NCBI GenBank assembly: GCA_964651825.1
Contig: CAZYWK010000003.1
Span: 1-64,000, forward strand
Source of the DNA: Sva-07 sp964651825
GTDB lineage: Bacteria > Actinomycetota > Acidimicrobiia > Acidimicrobiales > Ilumatobacteraceae
Direction: 5' to 3'
DNA length: 64,000 bases
A program made the translations under genes and the position numbers. How positions within the stretch are numbered: position 1 is the stretch's first letter; the number at the start of each line of letters is the position of its first letter. The notes beneath the pieces are model-generated. The model ran no database searches and was not told where the DNA came from. It saw only the letters and a program-made list of their open reading frames with translations. Positions 45,109 through 53,809 of the stretch are shown here, piece by piece.

Positions 45109-46217
45109 CCGGTTGCTTCGCGGTCGTCACCGGAGGTGGCACAGCCGGCCACGTGCTGCCGGCGATCGCGGTCGCCGAGGCGCTCGTCGCCGCCGGTCAC
45201 GACCCGGCGACCATCCGCTACGTCGGGTCCGACCGCGGCATCGAGACCCGGCTGCTCCCCGAGACCCCGTTCCCGTTCACGTTCTGCGACGTCGTCGGCT
45301 TCCAGCGGCGCGTCGACCGTCGCAACCTGGCGTTCGTGCCCAAGATGGCCACGGCGACGCGCCAGATGCTCGCCGCGTTCCGCGCCGATCGCCCCCAGGT
45401 GGTGGTGTCGGTCGGTGGGTACGCCAGCATGCCGTCGGTGTTCGCCGCCGGCCGGCTCGGCATCCCCGTCGTCGTCGTCTCCTACGACCGCACGCCGGGC
45501 CGCGCCAGCCGGCTGTCGGCTCGCCGGGCCGTGGCGAGCGCCGTCGCGTTCGACGGCTCGCCGCTGCCGCGAGCCGAAGTCACCGGCGCTCCGATCCGCC
45601 AGGCCATCCTCGACGTCGACCGCATCGGTGGGCGTGCCGAGGCCCGCCGGCTGCTCGGTGTGCCCGACGACCGGTTCCTGATCGCGGTGATGGGTGGTTC
45701 GCTCGGATCGAGCCCGCTGAACGAGGCCATCGGCGCCTACGTGGTCGAACATCGCGACGACACGAACCTCGCCGTACACCACGTGGCGGGGGAGCGCTTC
45801 GCCGGCGCCATCGAGACGATCACCGCCGATCCCGGTGTGCTGCACCGGGTGGTCGGCTACGAGGCGAACATGCCCGCCGTCTACGCGGCCGCCGACCTGC
45901 TGATCGGGCGCGGCGGGGCGAGCACCGTCCATGAGGTCGCCGTGACGGGCATGCCGGCGATCCTCGTGCCGTGGCCGGCAGCTGCTGACGATCACCAGCG
46001 TGACAACATCGCCTGGCTCACCGAGGTCGGTGGCGCGGTGATGCTCGACGACGCCGAGCTCGCCACCCGGCTCGGGCCGGAGATCGAACGGTTGCGTGCC
46101 GACGGTGACGTGCGAGCCGAGCTCTCGGCGAACGCGGCCCGTCGCGGAGACGTCCATCGTCACGGCGCATTGGCCAGTTTGATCGATCGGGTCGCCGTAA
46201 CATCGACGCCATCGTGA
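45105..46217 (+). CDS. murG: Lipid II-forming GlcNAc transferase, with an altered acceptor motif
   Basis: 370 aa GT-B. VVTGGGTAGHVLPAIAVAEAL and YVGSDRGIETRLLPE, second-domain AVMGGSLGSSPLNEAI, GYEANMPAVYAAADLLIGRGGASTVHEVAVTGMPAILVPWP (read as consecutive MurG blocks). The usual HEQN-type acceptor-loop motif is replaced by SYDRTPGRAS (Tyr127-Thr130). Context (ftsW-murG-murC) leaves little doubt of identity. Adds GlcNAc to lipid I. Confidence 0.93.
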   Translation: MTGCFAVVTGGGTAGHVLPAIAVAEALVAAGHDPATIRYVGSDRGIETRLLPETPFPFTFCDVVGFQRRVDRRNLAFVPKMATATRQMLAAFRADRPQVVVSVGGYASMPSVFAAGRLGIPVVVVSYDRTPGRASRLSARRAVASAVAFDGSPLPRAEVTGAPIRQAILDVDRIGGRAEARRLLGVPDDRFLIAVMGGSLGSSPLNEAIGAYVVEHRDDTNLAVHHVAGERFAGAIETITADPGVLHRVVGYEANMPAVYAAADLLIGRGGASTVHEVAVTGMPAILVPWPAAADDHQRDNIAWLTEVGGAVMLDDAELATRLGPEIERLRADGDVRAELSANAARRGDVHRHGALASLIDRVAVTSTPS

Positions 46218-47698
46218 CGACCGTTTCCCCACCGATCGAGCCCGGCCCGATCGTCCCCGTACCTCTCGGTGCACCCGTCGATCCCGCTCCGATCGATCTG
46301 GGCACCCCTCGCCGGTTGCACGTCGTGGGGGTCGGTGGGCCCGGGATGAGCGCGATCGCGATCGCGCTCGCCGAGATGGGCCACGACGTCTCCGGCTCCG
46401 ACCTGCGCGAGCACCCCGTTCTCGAGCGGGTCCGGGCTGCCGGGGTGGTCGTCCACATCGGTCACGACCGGGTGGTCGTCCACGGCGTCGATGCCGTCAC
46501 CGCCTCCACGGCGATCCCGCGTCACAACATCGAGCTCGACGAGGCGCGCTCGATCGGTGTGCCGGTGCTCAGCCGGGCCGGGATGCTGGCGGCGATCTGC
46601 GCCGAGGCGAGCTCGTTGGCCGTCGCCGGCACGCACGGCAAGACCACCACCACTTCGATGTTGATGCTGATCCTCGCCGAGGCCGGGAGGCGTCCGAGCT
46701 TCGTGATCGGGGGCGATGTCACCGACGTCGGCACCGGCGCGCAATGGACGGGTGGGCCGTGGTTCGTCGTCGAGGCCGACGAGAGCGACGGGACGCACCT
46801 CGAGCTGCCGCTGTACGGCACGGTGCTCACCAATGTCGAGGTCGACCATCTCGACCACTACGGCAGCTTCGCCGCGATCCTCGACAGCTTCGACAGATAT
46901 CTCGGCAAGATCGCCGGACCGAAGGTCGTCTGTGGCGACGACCTCCACGCCTCGACGCTGGCGCGCCGGCACGGAGCGATCACCTATGGGCTCTCCGACG
47001 GCGTCGATGTGCGTGCTGTCGATGTCGAGGCCACCTCGGGTGCTTTCCGATTTTCGATCGTGCGTGGCGATCGGGAGCACGCCGACCTGGCCGGTGTGGC
47101 GGCCGGCCACGTCGTCGACATCGAACTGCCGCTGCGCGGGGTGCACAACGTCGTCAATGCGACCGGTGCGGCGGCGATGGCCTTGGCACTCGGGGTCGAG
47201 CCCGTCCACATCGCAACCGCGCTGGCGCGCTTCGGCGGGGTCGCCCGCCGCTTCGACATCCGCGGCACCGACGCCGGCGCGACGTTCGTCGACGACTACG
47301 CCCACCTGCCGACCGAGATCGCCGCCGTGCTCGCTGCCGCCAGGTCGAGCGGCGACGGATGGACGCGTGTCATCTCGGTGTTCCAGCCGAATCGCTACAA
47401 CCGAATCTCGGAGATCTGGGCCGACTACGCCGACGCATTCACCGATTCCGACGTCGTCGTGCTCACCGACATCTACGCGTCGGGCACGACCCCGATCCCC
47501 GGCGTGACCGGAAAGCTGATCGTCAACGCCGTCGCCGAGGCACACCCCGAGCAGCGGGTCGTGTGGCTGCCACGGCGCGACGACCTCGTCGGCTTCATCG
47601 CCGGCGAGGCCAGGACGGGCGACGTCTGCATCTCCATGGGGTGCGGCGACATCGCGACGTTCCCCACGGAGGTGCTCGATGCACGACGTTCGCGATGA
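46214..47698 (+). CDS. murC: UDP-MurNAc:L-alanine ligase
   Basis: 494 aa from GTG. An unusual ~30-residue Pro-rich start precedes HVVGVGGPGMSAIAIALAEMG. P-loop VAGTHGKTTTTSM, VEADESDGTHLELP, NVEVDHLDHYGSF, DDYAHLPTEIAAVLAAAR, FQPNRYNRI, and LTDIYASGTTPIPGVTGK. First amino-acid addition to UDP-MurNAc. Its end overlaps murB by 20 nt. Confidence 0.95.
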   Translation: MTTVSPPIEPGPIVPVPLGAPVDPAPIDLGTPRRLHVVGVGGPGMSAIAIALAEMGHDVSGSDLREHPVLERVRAAGVVVHIGHDRVVVHGVDAVTASTAIPRHNIELDEARSIGVPVLSRAGMLAAICAEASSLAVAGTHGKTTTTSMLMLILAEAGRRPSFVIGGDVTDVGTGAQWTGGPWFVVEADESDGTHLELPLYGTVLTNVEVDHLDHYGSFAAILDSFDRYLGKIAGPKVVCGDDLHASTLARRHGAITYGLSDGVDVRAVDVEATSGAFRFSIVRGDREHADLAGVAAGHVVDIELPLRGVHNVVNATGAAAMALALGVEPVHIATALARFGGVARRFDIRGTDAGATFVDDYAHLPTEIAAVLAAARSSGDGWTRVISVFQPNRYNRISEIWADYADAFTDSDVVVLTDIYASGTTPIPGVTGKLIVNAVAEAHPEQRVVWLPRRDDLVGFIAGEARTGDVCISMGCGDIATFPTEVLDARRSR

Positions 47699-48659
47699 CG
47701 CGCCGGCACCGACCGGCGTGAGCGACGCAGTTCGGGCCGCGGCAGCCGAGCTCGGTGGCCTCGCTCGCCTCGACGTGCCGATCGGGCCGCTCACCACGTA
47801 TCGGGTGGGCGGGAACGCGGCGGTGTTCGTGGAGCTGACCGACCTCGCCGATGCGGCGCGCCTGGCGCGAGCGGCGGCGGTGTCCGGTCTCCCCGTGCTC
47901 GTGATCGGGCGCGGCTCGAACCTGCTCGTGGCCGACACCGGATACGAGGGCATCATCGTGTCGATGGCTCCGATCAGCGACCGTTTCACCATCGACACCG
48001 ACCGTGCGACGGTGCGGGCCGGCTCGTCGGTACCGCTGCCGGTGCTCGCCCGCCAGACCGCGGCGCGTGGTCTGACCGGCTTCGAATGGGCGGTCGGGGT
48101 GCCCGGCTCGATCGGTGGGGCCGTACGGATGAACGCCGGCGGCCACGGCTCCGACATGTCGGCGTCGCTCACCGAGGTGCGAGTGATCGATCTCGACGCA
48201 CCCGATCCGGCGACGCCTGTCGTCGTGCCCGCCGCCGAGCTGGGGCTCCGATTCCGGGGCAGTGGGCTGGCCCCGCACCGGCTCGTGCTCGACGCCGAGC
48301 TCCAACTCGCTCACGGCGACCGGCACGAGGCCGAGGCGACGATCGGCGAGATCGTGGCGTGGCGCCGGGCCAACCAGCCCGGCGGACAGAACGCCGGATC
48401 GGTGTTCGTCAACCCGGTGCCGGGTGAGGTCAGCGCCGGGGCGCTGATCGACCGGGCCGGCCTGCGTGGCGCCCGCGTCGGCTCGGCGTCGGTGTCGGAG
48501 AAGCACGCCAACTTCATCCAGGCCGACGACGGCGGCCGCGCGGCCGACGTGTACGCCCTGATGCTGCTGGTCCACGACCGCGTCGCCGAGGTGACGGGAT
48601 ACGTCCTGCGCAGCGAGATCCGCCTGCTCGGCTTCCCTCCGATCGGGGCCACGGCCTGA
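47679..48659 (+). CDS. murB: UDP-MurNAc dehydrogenase (enolpyruvate reductase)
   Basis: 326 aa. FAD-type domain TTYRVGGNAAVFVE, GRGSNLLVADTGYEGIIV, GVPGSIGGAVRMNAGGHG, then NQPGGQNAGSVFVNP with the catalytic Ser, and KHANFIQADDG. Reduces enolpyruvyl-UDP-GlcNAc to UDP-MurNAc. Overlaps murC by 20 nt and ftsQ by 1 nt. Confidence 0.95.
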   Translation: MHDVRDDAPAPTGVSDAVRAAAAELGGLARLDVPIGPLTTYRVGGNAAVFVELTDLADAARLARAAAVSGLPVLVIGRGSNLLVADTGYEGIIVSMAPISDRFTIDTDRATVRAGSSVPLPVLARQTAARGLTGFEWAVGVPGSIGGAVRMNAGGHGSDMSASLTEVRVIDLDAPDPATPVVVPAAELGLRFRGSGLAPHRLVLDAELQLAHGDRHEAEATIGEIVAWRRANQPGGQNAGSVFVNPVPGEVSAGALIDRAGLRGARVGSASVSEKHANFIQADDGGRAADVYALMLLVHDRVAEVTGYVLRSEIRLLGFPPIGATA

Positions 48660-49798
48660 TGTTCGGCTCGAAGCGTCGCAAGCAGCGCGCCGCCGACGAC
48701 ACGACCGCGCGGACGGGTTCGGGCGATGTCCGCCTCGTTCCGATCGGTGATGGTGCCGCCGGATCGGCCGGTCCGGGCCCGGCGGCCACGGCCACGTCGG
48801 GGTCGGTCGGGCTCGGCGCGACCCCTGCCAACGACGCGGTGCTCGGCGAACTGTCGGTGGCGTTCGGTGAGCGGCCGACGATCACCATCGGCGGTGACGA
48901 CGAGCTCCCCGACGCCGTGTATCTCGACGACGAGCTCGAACGAGGCGTGGCAACCGGGGCCACCCTGTTCATCGACGACGACGGCTCCGCCGACGCGGTC
49001 GCACCCAAGGACGCCGCGACGCGGGGCATCGAGCCGCGGCTGCGCCAGCGACGCATCGGCGTCCGCCGGGCCGAGAGCCGGCGGCGCCTGAAGTGGGTGG
49101 CCGTTGCCGTTGCCGTGCTGCTCGTGGTGGTCACCGCGTTGGCGCTGCTCGGTTCGTCACTGTTCGCGGTCGACGACGTCCAGGTCAGCGGCAACGTGTA
49201 CACCGATCCGGTCGAGCTCCAGGCGGTGGTCGACGACCTCATGGGAACGCCGGTCCTGCGTGTCGACACGCTCGCCGCGGAGGCGCAGCTCGAGGCGATC
49301 CCGTGGGTCGAAGCTGCCAGGGTCAGCACGTCGTTCCCGAACTCGGCGACCATCGAGATCCGCGAACGGACACCGCTCGTCGCGATGCTCGGCGCCGACG
49401 GCATGACCAGGGTGCTCGACCGCGACGCGCGGGTGCTGTCGGTGATCGAGGGGCAGCCGGTGGCGCTGGTGTGGATCAGCGGCCCGGGCACGCTCGACGT
49501 CCCGGTCGGGGGCACGGGATCGATCGGCTATTCGTCGGCGGCGTCGCTCGTCACCAAGCTCACCCCGACCGTCAGATCGCGGGTCGACTCGATGCTGGTC
49601 ACCCCCGATGGCTCCGATCTCCGGCTCGTCCTCACCGGTGTGGAAGACAACGGGCCCGTCGAGGTTCGGTTCGGGTCGGCCATCGGCGACAGCGAGCAGA
49701 TCGCCAAGCTGGTCCGGCTCGAACGTAAGCTCGAAGATCTCGGCGCCGATCCCGTGTCGGTCATCGATGTCTCGACCGCAGAAGTAACCGTCCTGTGA
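48659..49798 (+). CDS. ftsQ: FtsQ/DivIB divisome protein
   Basis: 379 aa. Long cytoplasmic, disordered, acidic N terminus (~140 residues), one TM about 143-168, POTRA domain FAVDDVQVSGNVYTDPVELQ, and the FtsQ beta domain with WVEAARVSTSFPNSATIEIRE. Bridges FtsL/FtsB to the divisome. The N-terminal tail is longer than in E. coli. Confidence 0.92.
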   Translation: MFGSKRRKQRAADDTTARTGSGDVRLVPIGDGAAGSAGPGPAATATSGSVGLGATPANDAVLGELSVAFGERPTITIGGDDELPDAVYLDDELERGVATGATLFIDDDGSADAVAPKDAATRGIEPRLRQRRIGVRRAESRRRLKWVAVAVAVLLVVVTALALLGSSLFAVDDVQVSGNVYTDPVELQAVVDDLMGTPVLRVDTLAAEAQLEAIPWVEAARVSTSFPNSATIEIRERTPLVAMLGADGMTRVLDRDARVLSVIEGQPVALVWISGPGTLDVPVGGTGSIGYSSAASLVTKLTPTVRSRVDSMLVTPDGSDLRLVLTGVEDNGPVEVRFGSAIGDSEQIAKLVRLERKLEDLGADPVSVIDVSTAEVTVL

Positions 49799-49813
49799 GC
49801 GAACGAGGGAGCA

Positions 49814-49837
49814 GAACGGGGGCTAGCGTCCCCGTTC
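49814..49837 (+). terminator. Hairpin between ftsQ and ftsZ
   Basis: GAACGGGG, 8-nt loop, CCCCGTTC, then TTG. An 8-bp perfect stem 15 bp after the ftsQ stop; likely partial terminator or RNA-processing site that sets ftsZ level apart from the upstream genes. Confidence 0.5.
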
Positions 49838-49921
49838 TTGTGCCGCAGACCTGGCAGGATGTGCGCCAGTCCGTTGACGGACGCGTGGATGAACGATTGG
49901 AACCCATGAACTCGAACCGAT

Positions 49922-49926
49922 GGAGG
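49922..49926 (+). promoter_or_regulatory. Ribosome binding site of ftsZ
   Basis: GGAGG, 8 nt before the ATG at 49935. It lies inside the longer reading from ATG 49920 and so decides for the downstream start. Confidence 0.7.
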
Positions 49927-49934
49927 ATCCGCTG

Positions 49935-51035
49935 ATGGTCGGCGCTCCGCAGAACTATCTCGCCGTCATCAAGGTCGTCGGTGTCGGCGGCGGCGGCGTC
50001 AACGCTGTCAACCGCATGATCGACGCCGGACTCAAAGGTGTCGAGTTCATCGCGGTCAACACCGACGCGCAGGCCTTGTTGATGAGCGACGCCGACGTCA
50101 AGCTCGACGTCGGCCGCGACCTCACCCGCGGCCTCGGTGCCGGCAGCGACCCCGAGGTGGGCCGGTCGGCCGCCGAGGCGCACCACGACGAGATCGAAGA
50201 GATGGTCCGCGGCGCCGACATGGTGTTCATCACCGCCGGCGAAGGTGGCGGTACCGGCACCGGCGCCGCGCCGGTGATCGCCGAGATCGCCCGCGAGGCC
50301 GGTGCCCTCACCATCGGCGTGGTCACCCGTCCGTTCTCGTTCGAGGGGCGGCGCCGCGCGGTGCAGGCCGACAGTGGGGTGCAAAAGCTGAAGGAGAAGG
50401 TCGACACGCTGATCGTCATCCCCAACGATCGCCTGCTCACCGTCGCCAACGACAAGACGAGCGTGCTCAACGCGTTCAAGATGGCCGACGAGGTTCTGCT
50501 TCAGGGCGTGTCGGGCATCACCGGGCTGATCACCACCCCGGGCCTGATCAACACCGACTTCGCCGACGTGAAGATGGTGCTGTCCAACGCCGGCTCCGCC
50601 CTGATGGGGATCGGCCAGGCGAGCGGCGACGAGCGGGCGGTGTCGGCGGCCAAGGCAGCCATCTCCAGCCCACTGCTCGAGTCCGCGATCGACGGCGCAC
50701 GTGGCGTGCTGCTGAACATCACCGGCCCGTCGTCGATGGGGTTGTTCGAGATGAACGCAGCGGCCGAGATCATCCACGGCGTGGCCCATCAGGACGCCAA
50801 CATCATCTTCGGCACGGTGATCGACGACGAGATGGGCGACGAGGTGCGCATCACCGTGATCGCCGCCGGCTTCGACCGGGTCGACGGCGCTCCAGCGGGC
50901 CGCGGTTCGGGCTCCGACGTGCCGCGCACGGGTGCGCCGACGCGCATCACCGAGCTGTTCGGTGATGTCGACGAGCCCGACCCGCTCGATCCCGACGACG
51001 ACGACGACTTCGACGTGCCGTCGTTCCTCAAGTAG
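49935..51035 (+). CDS. ftsZ: Cell-division GTPase FtsZ
   Basis: 366 aa. IKVVGVGGGGVNAVNRMI, tubulin signature GEGGGTGTGAAPVIAEIAR (G104GGTGTG110), NDRLLTVANDKTSV, T7 loop NTDFADVK, and the acidic linker ending DDFDVPSFLK, the conserved tail that binds SepF. Polymerises into the Z-ring. No ftsA lies upstream; SepF is the expected tether. Confidence 0.97.
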   Translation: MVGAPQNYLAVIKVVGVGGGGVNAVNRMIDAGLKGVEFIAVNTDAQALLMSDADVKLDVGRDLTRGLGAGSDPEVGRSAAEAHHDEIEEMVRGADMVFITAGEGGGTGTGAAPVIAEIAREAGALTIGVVTRPFSFEGRRRAVQADSGVQKLKEKVDTLIVIPNDRLLTVANDKTSVLNAFKMADEVLLQGVSGITGLITTPGLINTDFADVKMVLSNAGSALMGIGQASGDERAVSAAKAAISSPLLESAIDGARGVLLNITGPSSMGLFEMNAAAEIIHGVAHQDANIIFGTVIDDEMGDEVRITVIAAGFDRVDGAPAGRGSGSDVPRTGAPTRITELFGDVDEPDPLDPDDDDDFDVPSFLK

Positions 51036-51082
51036 CGCACGCGTCCGCACCCACGCGGGTTCGACCTCCGGAACGGCGCACG

Positions 51083-51775
51083 GTGCTCGATCTGTTCCGT
51101 GGGCCGGTCGGCGAGCTCGAGTTCGTGGTCGTGGCCACCGATGCCGCCGACGGCGACATGCGGCCCGACCGGGCCGACTCCATGCGCGATCCTGCATGGG
51201 TGATGGTCGACGAGGAGCACGGTGTCGAGGTGTTCGACGCCGACGCCGGGGCTGGATCGCCCCCTGTGGGCACCCTTCCGATCGGCGATGTGATCGTCAC
51301 TCGACGCGCCGATGTCCCGGTCGCGATCTGGGCGGGCGACTGCGCCCCGGTCGTGTTGTGCGGTGCCGATGGCACGCTCGTCGCGGTACATGCCGGATGG
51401 AAAGGCCTTGCCGCGGGCGTGCTCGATGTCGCCGTCGGCGCGTTGCGCTCGCGGGGTGATCGGGTCGCCGCCGCGGTGCTGGGGCCGTGCATCCACCCCG
51501 AGTGCTACGAGTTCGGGCCCAACGAACTGGCGGCGGTGGCGGCCGGCCTCGGCGTCGAGGTCGCCTCGATCACCGGCCGCACCGCTGGCGGCGGGACGGC
51601 GCTGGACGTCCCGGCGGCGGTGGCGGCCGGGCTCGCACGCCATGGTGTGACGCTCGATGTGGTCGGTGCCTGCACCGCGTGTGACCGTCGATGGTTCTCC
51701 CATCGCTCCCGCCGCGATGAGGCACGACACGCCGTGGTGGCCTGGACGGTGCCAGGTTCGGAGCGTTCCGGGTGA
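51083..51775 (+). CDS. pgeF: Laccase-domain (YfiH/PgeF) protein
   Basis: 230 aa from GTG. Metal-site motifs AVHAGWKGLAAGVLDVAVG, GPCIHPECYEFG and CTACDRRWFSHRSRRDEARH. Members act as purine-nucleoside phosphorylases/deaminases or edit peptidoglycan precursors (removing L-Ser misadded by MurC); the location after ftsZ fits the latter. Overlaps yggS by GTGA. Confidence 0.92.
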   Translation: MLDLFRGPVGELEFVVVATDAADGDMRPDRADSMRDPAWVMVDEEHGVEVFDADAGAGSPPVGTLPIGDVIVTRRADVPVAIWAGDCAPVVLCGADGTLVAVHAGWKGLAAGVLDVAVGALRSRGDRVAAAVLGPCIHPECYEFGPNELAAVAAGLGVEVASITGRTAGGGTALDVPAAVAAGLARHGVTLDVVGACTACDRRWFSHRSRRDEARHAVVAWTVPGSERSG

Positions 51776-52449
51776 GCCTGCCGACGGCGAGCGAACTGGC
51801 CGACCGCCTCGCCGCGGTGCGCGCCGCGGTCGAGCAGGTCGAGCGCCCGTGGACGCATCCCGTCGCGATCGTCGCGGTCACGAAGGGCTTCGGCCCCGAA
51901 GCGATCGAGCTCGCCGTCGAGGCGGGCTGCACGGCGGTGGGGGAGAACTACGCGCAGGAGCTGGTCGCCAAGCGCGGGGCGATCGAGAGCGCCCGCGCCG
52001 AGCACCCGGTCGAGGTGCACTTCATCGGCCACCTGCAGAGCAACAAGGTGCGACAGATCGCGGGACTGGTCGATCTCTGGGAGACGATCGACCGCTCGTC
52101 GATCGCCACCGAGATCGCTCGCCGCCGTCCGGGCGGACGGGTGCTCGTCCAGGTCAACGCCACTCGCGAGGACTCGAAGTCGGGGTGCGCTCCCGCCGAC
52201 GTCGCCGCGCTCGTGGCCGACGTGCGGGGGCTGGGCCTCGACGTTGCCGGGCTGATGACGATCGGGCCGACCGATGGTCACGTCGGGCGCGCCCGGGCGG
52301 CCTTCGAGCGCACCCGCGCACTGGTCGACGAGCTCGGCCTCGAGGTGTGCTCGATGGGCATGAGCGGCGACTACGAACTCGCTGTCGCCTGCGGCTCCAC
52401 CCAGCTCCGCCTCGGCAGCGCCCTCCTCGGCCCCCGCCCACCCCGCTGA
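51772..52449 (+). CDS. yggS: YggS-family PLP homeostasis protein
   Basis: 225 aa alanine racemase-like barrel. PLP Lys in VAIVAVTKGFGPEAIELAVE, GENYAQELVAKR, HFIGHLQSNKVRQIAGLVDL, CSMGMSGDYELAVACGST and RLGSALLG. Controls free PLP; no catalysis known. Conserved upstream of sepF, here separated from it by the AbiEi-like insert. Confidence 0.93.
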   Translation: MSLPTASELADRLAAVRAAVEQVERPWTHPVAIVAVTKGFGPEAIELAVEAGCTAVGENYAQELVAKRGAIESARAEHPVEVHFIGHLQSNKVRQIAGLVDLWETIDRSSIATEIARRRPGGRVLVQVNATREDSKSGCAPADVAALVADVRGLGLDVAGLMTIGPTDGHVGRARAAFERTRALVDELGLEVCSMGMSGDYELAVACGSTQLRLGSALLGPRPPR

Positions 52450-52485
52450 CCCGCCCACCTGCCGACTCCGACCGGTCCCGGGTTG

Positions 52486-52595
52486 TTTGGGGCAGCCTTT
52501 CGGCCGACCCGTCGGCAGGTCGGCTGCCAGAAATCGGCACGACCGGATTTGTGGCAGACATCGGCCTGCCGGGTCGGCCGAATGGCTGCCACAAA
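52486..52595. repeat. Twin-palindrome unit B (110 bp)
   Basis: Palindromes 52486-52533 (TTTGGGGCAG ... CTGCCAGAAA) and 52548-52595 (TTTGTGGCAG ... CTGCCACAAA), spacer 14 nt. By their cores the two lie in opposite orientation, unlike units A and C. Ends 8 bp after the stop of the AbiEi-like gene. Confidence 0.9.
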
Positions 52596-52603
52596 GTTCG
52601 GTG

Positions 52604-53524
52604 TCACGCGGCGAGTCCGAGGGCTTGCCGGGTTGTCGCGAGCACGAGTGCAGGCCCGGTGGTGACCTGTTCGTAGGTGAACTGGTACGGCAGGAAGCCC
52701 TTGGCGAGCAATGCGTTGTACCGGGCGGCGTCGTTGCTCATCTGGCCCGGGGTGCGATGGAACCGGTAGCCGAGCAGTTCCACGACGACTCGGCTGTTCG
52801 GGAACCGGCAGTCGACGCGGACGAGCCGATCGCCCGCCTTCGTCATCACCACCTGGGTGTCGGGACGGGGCAGTCCGGCGCCAGCGAGGAGGCGTAGATA
52901 CTCGCGCTCGAGCCAACTCTGCCCGCCGCGGGCCACCTCGTTGCCGACGAGCACATCGACAAGTGCGGGGACGCCGTGACGTCCGCTGGACCGCAGCGCT
53001 GCGATACGGCGGTGGACGAGATCCTCGGACACCAGGCGATCACGAATCGCGCTGTCGAGGCAGGTGCTGAGCTCGTCTGCTCCGACGACGCGAGCCAGCT
53101 CGATCAACGTCCGCACGGCGCTCGTCACCGGGAGGCCTTCGATCTCGCAGGAATCGATCGGATCGATACGGCTCGAGCGATGGACGCGCACGCCCTGTCG
53201 CGTCAGGTGACGCTCGCGCGGGAGCAGCACGTGAAACGGCCGGCGCAACGTGTAGCCGTCGAAGCCGAGTAGTGCCGCGGCGGTCTGCCCGGTGACCCAG
53301 ACCGGCGCACCCACATCGAGCACGAGCCCGCGGAGTTCGACGATCGGCGTCGTCGGTGCCAAGGCACTGCGGAATGCGTTCGGACCTACCTGCTGGAGGA
53401 CGCCGCTCTGGACTCGGCGTCGAAGTTGGCGATCGGACACCCCTGCGTCGTGTGCTTCACGACGGGAGAACGATGCCAACTGACCTGTCGCAATCCGCGC
53501 GATGCGCTGATCGGGAGTGGTCAT
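52604..53524 (-). CDS. AbiEi-type N-terminal domain with DUF559 (Vsr-like) nuclease-fold protein
   Basis: 306 aa from ATG 53524. The N-terminal wing RIARIATGQLASFSRREAHD...GVSDRQLRRRVQSG is the AbiEi antitoxin-like DNA-binding domain, and IEGLPVTSAVRTLIELARVV is typical of the family middle. The C-terminal ~100 residues resemble DUF559/Vsr nucleases (WLEREYLRLLAGAGLP, VRVDCRFPNSRVVVELLG, YRFHRTPGQM). The usual E-x-D reads ELL, so catalysis is doubtful. Longer readings enter repeat unit C and are rejected. It interrupts the dcw cluster on the opposite strand, bracketed by units B and C. Confidence 0.82.
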   Translation of the reverse strand: MTTPDQRIARIATGQLASFSRREAHDAGVSDRQLRRRVQSGVLQQVGPNAFRSALAPTTPIVELRGLVLDVGAPVWVTGQTAAALLGFDGYTLRRPFHVLLPRERHLTRQGVRVHRSSRIDPIDSCEIEGLPVTSAVRTLIELARVVGADELSTCLDSAIRDRLVSEDLVHRRIAALRSSGRHGVPALVDVLVGNEVARGGQSWLEREYLRLLAGAGLPRPDTQVVMTKAGDRLVRVDCRFPNSRVVVELLGYRFHRTPGQMSNDAARYNALLAKGFLPYQFTYEQVTTGPALVLATTRQALGLAA

Positions 53525-53609
53525 GATGGCCATCCAAGTCGAGGGGTGTGACACCGCGACCGACAGCCAGCCATCCGCCGTTCGGATCCTGGTACCGGAC
53601 TCCCGGCGG

Positions 53610-53719
53610 TTTGTGGCAGCCATTCGGCCAACCCGTGGGCAGATCGGCTGCCCGAGAATGGTGGTCGACGATTTGTGGCAGCCATTCGGCCGACCCGTGG
53701 GCAGATCGGCTGTCACAAA
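53610..53719. repeat. Twin-palindrome unit C (110 bp)
   Basis: Palindromes 53610-53657 (TTTGTGGCAG ... CTGCCCGAGA) and 53672-53719 (TTTGTGGCAG ... CTGTCACAAA), spacer 14 nt. The two cores, CCATTCGGCC followed by ACCCGTGGGCAGATCGGCTG, are almost identical and in the same orientation. Lies 86 bp upstream of the AbiEi-like start and 65 bp before the sepF promoter. Confidence 0.9.
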
Positions 53720-53783
53720 CCACGCGGCCCAGGCCGACCGAAGTGAGGGGATTGCTGTCCACTGCGGAGGGGGAATGGTCGAC

Positions 53784-53804
53784 TAACCTCCCGCACGCAG
53801 GAGG
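53784..53804 (+). promoter_or_regulatory. sepF -10 box and ribosome binding site
   Basis: TAACCT (53784-53789) and AGGAGG (53799-53804), the latter 5 nt before the sepF ATG. sepF therefore has its own leadered promoter downstream of the insert. Confidence 0.55.
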
Positions 53805-53809
53805 ATTGC

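Noticed and set aside
49920..49934. FtsZ start at ATG 49920
   Set aside because: The GGAGG at 49922-49926 would then be inside the gene; it is ideally placed for ATG 49935.
53525..53716. N-terminal extension of the AbiEi-like gene to 53716
   Set aside because: The extra residues come from translating repeat unit C; the domain begins at MTTPDQRIARI (53524).
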